Assembly: GCA_017408725.1 (NCBI GenBank)
Contig: JAFQUA010000060.1
Coordinates: forward strand, 1-6,732
Origin: Oscillospiraceae bacterium
Lineage (GTDB): Bacteria; Bacillota_A; Clostridia; Oscillospirales; Oscillospiraceae
Direction of reading: 5' to 3'
DNA length: 6,732 bases
Made by a program: the position numbers and the translations under genes. Below the pieces are notes generated by a model that saw only the letters and a program-made list of their open reading frames with translations, had not been told where the DNA came from and did not search any database. Positions 1 through 4,075 of the stretch are shown in pieces (the stretch's first letter is position 1; every line of letters starts with the position of its first letter).

Positions 1-179
1 TCCGGAATTTCCAGTACGACAATATCTCCGTTGCTGATTCCATCAGAAGCAGGCGCAATGGTTGTAAACCGCTCAGCTGTTTGCCGCAGCTCATCCATTA
101 TTTCCTCATGGGTCACGGTTGCCTTCAGCAGTGCTTCTGGAATCGTGACGCTTTTAAAATCATACAGCTTATTGATCAT
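1..179 (-). CDS. Trigger-factor-like protein, N-terminal part (partial, runs off left edge)
   Basis: Only the first 59 residues are in the window; the protein begins MINKLYDFKSVTIPEALL and the frame is still open at position 1. The segment resembles the region of trigger factor just before and entering its FKBP-like domain: a helix with alternating acidic residues and leucines (THEEIMDELRQTAERF), then a strand with the 'xxGDIVVLEI' pattern typical of FKBP domain entry (trigger factors usually have GDxVxIDF there). The N-terminal ribosome-binding domain of canonical trigger factor is absent, because the chain starts directly at this point. The start ATG (179-177) follows the TSCPD gene stop by two bases, and a GGGAG ribosome binding site (191-187) lies inside the end of that gene, so the two are surely cotranscribed. 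The opening LYDFKSVTIP matches MYDYKSWEIP of the protein at 3146-4057, indicating paralogy. Isomerase activity cannot be judged from this fragment. Confidence 0.75.
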   Translation of the reverse strand, partial: MINKLYDFKSVTIPEALLKATVTHEEIMDELRQTAERFTTIAPASDGISNGDIVVLEIP

Positions 180-181
180 AT

Positions 182-451
182 TTACGCTCCCATATCGCTC
201 AGACACTGCTCGATGGCAGCTGCAAGCTGATCCGGGCAGGAAGTGCCGTTGTGACAGTTGATGCCCTTGATCCGCTTGACTGCAGCTCTGGCCTCCATGC
301 CATCGATCAGGATCGCTACACCCTGGGTATTTCCGGCGCAGCCACCCGTAAACTTCACATTAAAAATGCGGTTGTCCACAATATCAAAGCTGATCTCATG
401 GGCGCAAACGCCCTGGGGGGAAAATGTGACATGTTTATCCATGGTTTTCAT
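182..451 (-). CDS. TSCPD domain-containing protein (TIGR03905-like)
   Basis: This 89-residue protein is a full-length match in layout to the small TIGR03905 family of TSCPD-domain proteins, whose function is not established. Family hallmarks visible are GVC (C16), the FTGGCAGNTQG segment (C38), the KGINC segment (C66) and the name-giving GTSCPDQLA motif (C72). The four conserved cysteines suggest metal binding, as proposed for TSCPD domains at the C-terminus of B12-dependent ribonucleotide reductases; that is inference here. An extra cysteine is at C83. The chosen ATG (451-449) has an AAAGGA-type ribosome binding site just upstream with rather short spacing; the ATG three codons later (442) is a possible alternative. 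It is the first gene of a divergent unit facing away from the sensor kinase, and its stop is two bases before the trigger-factor-like start. There is no signal peptide, so it should be cytoplasmic. Confidence 0.88.
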   Translation of the reverse strand: MKTMDKHVTFSPQGVCAHEISFDIVDNRIFNVKFTGGCAGNTQGVAILIDGMEARAAVKRIKGINCHNGTSCPDQLAAAIEQCLSDMGA

Positions 452-471
452 ATTTCCTTTCTGATTAAATC

Positions 472-500
472 TTGCACTCAGGGGGGTTATATTGTATAAT
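472..500 (+). promoter_or_regulatory. Sigma-A-type promoter of the sensor kinase/regulator operon
   Basis: TTGCAC (472-477) and a perfect TATAAT (495-500) are separated by exactly 17 bases, close to the housekeeping consensus. Transcription would start near position 507, leaving about 42 bases of leader before the GTG start at 549. A run of six G residues lies in the spacer. No clear LytTR-type direct repeat was seen upstream of the -35 box. Confidence 0.75.
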
Positions 501-506
501 ATTATA
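495..506. repeat. Perfect 12-bp palindrome TATAATATTATA over the -10 box
   Basis: TATAATATTATA reads identically on both strands, so each strand carries a TATAAT hexamer. On the plus strand this is the -10 box of the promoter at 472-500. On the minus strand a recognisable -35 box at 16-18 bases distance is lacking, so a promoter for the divergent TSCPD unit here is possible but weakly supported. The palindrome could also be an operator, or chance in AT-rich DNA. Confidence 0.6.
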
Positions 507-534
507 GTATTTTGGTTATTCTTCTGGATTTTGC

Positions 535-540
535 GAGGTG
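535..540 (+). promoter_or_regulatory. Ribosome binding site that fixes the sensor kinase start at GTG 549
   Basis: GAGGTG (535-540) lies eight bases before the in-frame GTG at 549. The longer reading frame from TTG 492 would start inside the promoter and upstream of the predicted transcription start, so this site decides the start. Confidence 0.75.
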
Positions 541-548
541 ATGGTCCT

Positions 549-1832
549 GTGCAGTTTGTTTATATATGCATTTGTGCTGCGGCTGCATGGGCGATAGTCT
601 GCTTGTTCTTTCACTGTGAAAAATCAGCCGTCTTCCAGGGAATATTCCCCGCAGCTGTAATCTGCACCGGTGCTGCATACCTGCTCTCACGGTTGTCCGT
701 TACCATCGATGCTACACCGTTGCTTCTGCTTCCGCTGGCGTTTCTTCTGCCGCTCACCAAGGAGCAGCCGCCGCAAAACCGTTTGCTTGCCTATTTTCTG
801 TCCGTGGGAACCTATTGCCTGCTTTCCGGTAACTGTGGGCTTGCCAGCGCTACATGGAAACCTCTTGCCGCGATCACCATATCAACCGTCATGTGCGCTG
901 CGCTTGTGCTCGCTGCGTTCTTCTGCCGCGGGTTCTTCCCGCCTGCTGACTGGGAGATGTTTTTCGAAAGCAAAAGCCCGGAGCGGTTTACTGTCCGCAA
1001 AGTTTATATTTGGGCAGTATTGGGCTTGATGGCAGTGTGTGAGTGCGTGTTCCACTACCTGATCGTGCCCGGACTTCAGGGTATTGCATCTGTTGGTGCC
1101 TTTATTTGCAGCTGCACACTTTACGGTTGCGGAGTTTACGCAGCATGTCTAATGGTGGCATACCGCCGGGAGCGGCTGGCAACCTTAGTAGAGCAGGACT
1201 ACCGCAATGAAATGCAGGCGTATATGAGCGTCATTCGATCTCAACGCCATGACTATAATTTCCATGTGCAAGCGTTAGCCGGTCTTTTTCGCAAGGGCGA
1301 TATGGACGAATGCCGCACTTATCTCGATAATCTGGTGCGGGACTCCACTGAAATGAATACCTATCTTCCGATCAAGGACCCTGCAATTGCCGCGTTGGTA
1401 TTCAGTTTTCGAACCATGGCATTCGAATACGGCATCGAGTTACATATGGATATTCAGAATGATCTATCAAATGTAGTTACCAGCGTTTATGAAACCAATA
1501 AGGTTATCGGCAATCTCCTGCAAAATGCTATTGATGAAGTTCGCACGCATAAGGACAAATCCTTCGGCATCCATTTGTATATTTTGAAGCGTGGTGAGGA
1601 TTGCATCATTCATGTTGCCAACAAGGTAATGCCAAAAGAGGATACCGCCAGTTTTCTGCAGGATATCTACAAGCCTGGGCATTCTACTAAAAACGGTCAC
1701 GAAGGCATTGGTCTGAGCAGCATTCAGAATCTGCTGCACCGTTACCGGGGTGTTGTATACTCCCGGATGGATGACGACATTATTCACTTTGTTGCGAAAA
1801 TTCCTATGAGCATCCAAGGAGGTGCGACATGA
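549..1832 (+). CDS. Agr-type (GHKL) sensor histidine kinase
   Basis: This is the membrane sensor of a two-component system, about 427 residues from GTG 549. The first ~205 residues are strongly hydrophobic with six or seven likely membrane segments (about 2-22, 29-47, 55-70, 78-94, 105-125, 152-172, 180-203). A short linker (RRERLATLVEQDYRNEMQAY) leads to the phosphoacceptor motif SQRHDYNFHV (H234), typical of the AgrC/SpoB-like dimerisation helix. The GHKL ATPase domain follows, with N-box NLLQNAID (322-329) and G-box HEGIGLSSI (384-392; G386, G388). All catalytic motifs look intact. The stop overlaps the regulator's start (ATGA), so the two are translationally coupled. The AgrC resemblance is in architecture; no agrB, agrD or peptide gene is adjacent, so the ligand is unknown. 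The membrane domain is unusually rich in cysteine (about 14). The assignment as kinase is firm, the signal is not. Confidence 0.92.
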   Translation: MQFVYICICAAAAWAIVCLFFHCEKSAVFQGIFPAAVICTGAAYLLSRLSVTIDATPLLLLPLAFLLPLTKEQPPQNRLLAYFLSVGTYCLLSGNCGLASATWKPLAAITISTVMCAALVLAAFFCRGFFPPADWEMFFESKSPERFTVRKVYIWAVLGLMAVCECVFHYLIVPGLQGIASVGAFICSCTLYGCGVYAACLMVAYRRERLATLVEQDYRNEMQAYMSVIRSQRHDYNFHVQALAGLFRKGDMDECRTYLDNLVRDSTEMNTYLPIKDPAIAALVFSFRTMAFEYGIELHMDIQNDLSNVVTSVYETNKVIGNLLQNAIDEVRTHKDKSFGIHLYILKRGEDCIIHVANKVMPKEDTASFLQDIYKPGHSTKNGHEGIGLSSIQNLLHRYRGVVYSRMDDDIIHFVAKIPMSIQGGAT

Positions 1833-2569
1833 ATCAGATATCTGTTCTCATCGTAGATGACGACAAGAACTCTCTGCATCTTTCCTACAGTGCCATGTCA
1901 CAGCTGGTAGTGCCTGAAAATATCCATTGTGCCGAAAATGCGGCGCAGACGTTGGATATTCTAAAGGGCAAAAAAATCGATCTTGCTTTTTTGGACATTG
2001 ACATGCCGGATACTAACGGTTTTTCCATTGCCGAGTACATCCGAGATAATCAACCCCATGTGAAATATGTTTTCCTGACCGGTTATGTGGATTTTGCTGT
2101 CAGAAGCTTTGACTATGAGCCTTTGGACTTTCTCACCAAGCCCATTGATCTGATGCGGTTAAAAAAGACCCTGGATCGCTTTGCGGCACACAACCAGCCA
2201 AGCACCAGCGACTATTCCCGGGAGAGGATCGCTGTGGATACCAGCATCGGCTTTGTGTTGCTCTCACCCGCGGAAATTTCCTATATCGGTAAGGACAAGC
2301 GGGTCATCAAGATCCATTGTACCAATGGTGTGGAATACATTGTACGACGCACTATGGATGAGATGGAATCCGTTTTTTCTGATTTTGGTTTCTTTCGGAT
2401 TCATCAGTCCTACCTGGTTCCTCTGAATAACATTATCTCTGTAAGGTCTGCCATGTTTGGAAAGACCTACGAGGCAACTCTAAATGACCAGACCTGTCTC
2501 CCCGTAAGCCGGGACAAGTATCAGAAGCTACGCAGTTTTCTGATTAATCGCGGTATCCACTTCCTTTGA
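1829..2569 (+). CDS. LytTR-family response regulator (LytR/AgrA type)
   Basis: This 246-residue cytoplasmic DNA-binding regulator is the cognate partner of the upstream kinase. The receiver domain (about 4-118) has the acidic pocket IVDDD (D10-D12), the phosphorylation site in LDIDMP (D56), a conserved threonine in FLTGY (T84) and lysine in FLTKP (K104). The C-terminal LytTR domain (about 132-240) carries the hallmark FFRIHQSYLVPLNNI (189-203), the family's F-x-R-x-H-x-S-Y-L-V signature. The start ATG overlaps the kinase TGA, and a strong AAGGAGG site (1816-1822) sits in the end of the kinase gene. The gene ends 11 bases before the terminator hairpin, so the operon is just these two genes. 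LytTR proteins usually bind imperfect direct repeats upstream of target genes; the adjacent minus-strand units are plausible targets, but no convincing repeat was found in the window. Confidence 0.95.
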   Translation: MNQISVLIVDDDKNSLHLSYSAMSQLVVPENIHCAENAAQTLDILKGKKIDLAFLDIDMPDTNGFSIAEYIRDNQPHVKYVFLTGYVDFAVRSFDYEPLDFLTKPIDLMRLKKTLDRFAAHNQPSTSDYSRERIAVDTSIGFVLLSPAEISYIGKDKRVIKIHCTNGVEYIVRRTMDEMESVFSDFGFFRIHQSYLVPLNNIISVRSAMFGKTYEATLNDQTCLPVSRDKYQKLRSFLINRGIHFL

Positions 2570-2580
2570 TAAGGTAGATA

Positions 2581-2615
2581 AGCCCGGCGCACCGCACGGT
2601 GTGCCGGGCTTATTT
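2581..2615. terminator. Strong hairpin terminator between convergent operons
   Basis: AGCCCGGCGCACC (2581-2593) pairs with GGTGTGCCGGGCT (2598-2610), with one G-T wobble and a four-base GCAC loop. TATTTTC follows on the plus strand, giving a classical Rho-independent terminator for the kinase/regulator operon. On the minus strand the hairpin follows the ftrB-like stop by eight bases, but the downstream tract (TTATCTACCTT) is a poorer U-run. It may therefore act in both directions, more strongly on the plus strand. Confidence 0.9.
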
Positions 2616-2618
2616 TCG

Positions 2619-2819
2619 TTACTTTTCTTTGTAGTACAGCAGGCAGTGGCAGAAACCCTCAAAGTTCGGGTCGGCACACTGAGCTTTGAACTCCTGACAC
2701 ACGCACTTATATTCTTCCGTCCGCTCTGTACGGCATGGACAGTAGCCACCGGTCTTCTTCAGGCCTTCCCGTACAGTTCTCACGACTTCCGGGTTTTCAT
2801 TTAGTCGGATTCTTCCCAT
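2619..2819 (-). CDS. Ferredoxin:thioredoxin reductase catalytic-subunit-like iron-sulfur protein
   Basis: This small protein (66 residues from ATG 2819) has the signature cysteine pairs of the FTR catalytic (beta) chain. CPC is at 27-29, CVC at 39-41 and CHC at 57-59, with one further cysteine at 48. In plant and cyanobacterial FTR, CPC-x16-CPC-x8-CHC holds a [4Fe-4S] cluster next to a redox-active disulfide that reduces thioredoxin. Here the spacing is CPC-x9-CVC-x15-CHC; the outer pairs keep the same 27-residue separation while the middle pair is shifted. GLKKTGGYCPC and GFCHCLLYYKEK are typical of the short anaerobe versions. A TTG at 2831 would add four residues, but it lies on the GAGGTG ribosome binding site (2830-2825), so ATG 2819 is preferred. 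It is the last gene of the operon, eight bases after the thioredoxin stop, which suggests it reduces that thioredoxin. No FtrA-like variable subunit is present. Confidence 0.85.
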   Translation of the reverse strand: MGRIRLNENPEVVRTVREGLKKTGGYCPCRTERTEEYKCVCQEFKAQCADPNFEGFCHCLLYYKEK

Positions 2820-2824
2820 AATAC

Positions 2825-2830
2825 ACCTCA
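2825..2830 (-). promoter_or_regulatory. Ribosome binding site that decides the FtrB-like start
   Basis: GAGGTG on the minus strand (2830-2825) precedes ATG 2819 by five bases and overlaps the thioredoxin TGA stop (2830-2828). It makes the upstream in-frame TTG (2831) an unlikely start. Confidence 0.7.
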
Positions 2831-3142
2831 ATCGTAAAGCAGCTTCGCAAGCTCACTGTCCATGACCGACCGTTCACCATGATGCTTGCCCTCATAGAAC
2901 AGCTTTCCGTTGCGAAAATATTTTAGCGTAGGCACTGCATAGATCTGAAACCGCTCCTTTAGCTTCGGACAATGATCTATATTCACCTTGATAAACCGGA
3001 GCATCGCATAGTCATTGCTCATCTCGTTATAGATCGGCTCCAGCATTTTGCAAGGGCCACAATGGGTACCGTAAAAATCTACAGCAGCGTAGTCTGTTTG
3101 CAGCAGCTCGTCAAAGGTCTGATCTGTTGCCTCATATACCAT
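2828..3142 (-). CDS. Thioredoxin
   Basis: This 104-residue single-domain thioredoxin would be a cytoplasmic dithiol reductase. The CGPC active site is at 28-31, the buried aspartate is in AVDFYG (D22), and the cis-proline loop AVPTLKYF (P71) and the following 'FRNGK' beta-turn are present, so the fold looks complete. Length is normal for TrxA. One oddity is that the residue before CGPC is histidine (THCGPC), where most thioredoxins have tryptophan (WCGPC); this may change partner choice or redox potential. A third cysteine is at C58. The start ATG 3142 has a GGAGG site (3155-3151) at eight bases, overlapping the end of the trigger-factor-like gene whose stop is three bases upstream. With the FtrB-like gene eight bases downstream it forms an obvious electron-transfer pair: iron-sulfur protein to thioredoxin to client disulfide. 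Confidence 0.93.
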   Translation of the reverse strand: MVYEATDQTFDELLQTDYAAVDFYGTHCGPCKMLEPIYNEMSNDYAMLRFIKVNIDHCPKLKERFQIYAVPTLKYFRNGKLFYEGKHHGERSVMDSELAKLLYD

Positions 3143-3145
3143 GGC

Positions 3146-4057
3146 TTAATCCTCCAAAAACTGTTCTGTATAAGTGGCAAGCAAAGCCAATGCCTTGTCC
3201 TGCAGAAGCTTGTCATAGCACGCATATTTGCCGCTTCTTTCCACCAGTTCCTCCACAGGCATATTGTTGTCTGTGGCAAGCTCTTCAATGGCTTCTTCGC
3301 AGAAAGTCTCCGCAGCCACACCTGTCAGTGTTTCTACCAAATGTCCGCAAACGACATAGATGCTGAATTGTGGTTCAAAACCAGCATACATCTTTGCTTT
3401 TGCCTGCTCCTCAGTGAGAAATACCGTTCCTTCCTGAGGGATCGTAGGATCTATGCCAGCCAAAACTAATGCGCGGTAGTACCGCTCCACACGGTCGTTA
3501 AGCCAGTCTCGTTTCTCGTTCTCATCGAAGCAGAATTCAGACTTTTCGACAATCTGCTTGATCATCTGGTATGCGATGCGCATGGCTGCGTTGGCCCGCC
3601 GCTCCGGCTCATTTTGATCCCGGTACCAGCGGTAGTAGCCTTCCACCGTCTCCACATCCTTGATGCCAACAGCCTTCACCAATTCGTCTCCTATCGGCAG
3701 ATTGCGGCGGCGCACAATGCGGGTGACAGTCAGCTTGACATCACCGTCAGGCGTTGCTGCTGTGCGGCTTTCACCCACCTTTGCCCCGATCAGCGCAGTT
3801 TCAATTTCTCCGGCACACAGCTTGCGGCCTGGGTAGATCAACAGTACAGCCCGGTTCCAGCGGGAAGATTCACACTCTCCCCGACAGGCTACGCTGTCCA
3901 GCAGTTCCACTGTATCTGCATCCATCTCATAAGCATGATCGTGAGACAATCTTTCCAGCTGCTGTTCGATCTCTCCGTCTGCAATACGCCACAGGGTTAT
4001 TTCAGCAGGGATTTCCCAGCTTTTGTAATCGTACATCTTTACAACTGTCGATTTCAT
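3146..4057 (-). CDS. Trigger-factor-like protein lacking the ribosome-binding domain
   Basis: This 303-residue protein has no signal peptide or membrane segment. Its layout matches trigger factor from the linker onward. There is a short start (MYDYKSWEIPAEIT), a helix (ADGEIEQQLERLSHDHA, about 27-43), and an FKBP-like domain (about 50-115) including ETALIGAKVGES, which corresponds to the family's 'GxxxGE' turn. RRRNLPIGDELVKAVG (117-131) then matches the family's 'R-x-LPELDDEFxK' junction, followed by a long helical C-terminal chaperone domain (to 303). The ribosome-docking N-terminal domain (about 110 residues) is missing. The flap after GES is very short (TAATPDGDVK), so isomerase activity is doubtful. 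Seven cysteines are present (58, 62, 81, 176, 237, 253, 280). It starts 18 bases after the upstream ABC gene and is followed three bases later by thioredoxin. The RBS (AAGGGGGA) is acceptable at a slightly long distance. A dedicated chaperone for a substrate of the operon is inference. Confidence 0.75.
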   Translation of the reverse strand: MKSTVVKMYDYKSWEIPAEITLWRIADGEIEQQLERLSHDHAYEMDADTVELLDSVACRGECESSRWNRAVLLIYPGRKLCAGEIETALIGAKVGESRTAATPDGDVKLTVTRIVRRRNLPIGDELVKAVGIKDVETVEGYYRWYRDQNEPERRANAAMRIAYQMIKQIVEKSEFCFDENEKRDWLNDRVERYYRALVLAGIDPTIPQEGTVFLTEEQAKAKMYAGFEPQFSIYVVCGHLVETLTGVAAETFCEEAIEELATDNNMPVEELVERSGKYACYDKLLQDKALALLATYTEQFLED

Positions 4058-4075
4058 ACAGGACAGTTCCCCCTT

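Noticed and set aside
492..548. Upstream extension of the sensor kinase to TTG 492
   Set aside because: It overlaps the -10 box and precedes the predicted transcription start; GTG 549 has a good ribosome binding site.
452..548. Possible AgrD-like signal peptide gene in the divergent region
   Set aside because: No start with a ribosome binding site leads to a frame of sufficient length on either strand; the only ATG-led plus frames are a few codons long.
1467..1817. Minus-strand open frame of 116 codons
   Set aside because: It is antisense to the kinase catalytic domain, which has intact motifs on the plus strand.
2820..2831. TTG start four codons upstream for the FtrB-like protein
   Set aside because: The TTG coincides with the ribosome binding site for ATG 2819, and the family sequence begins close to GRIRLN.
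2972..3469. Plus-strand open frame of 165 codons
   Set aside because: It is antisense across the thioredoxin and trigger-factor-like genes, both of which are supported by motifs and ribosome binding sites.
4063..4068. ACAGTT motif resembling half of a LytTR/AgrA binding site
   Set aside because: It is a single copy inside a tight intergenic gap of an operon, with no second repeat at the usual 12-13 base spacing.
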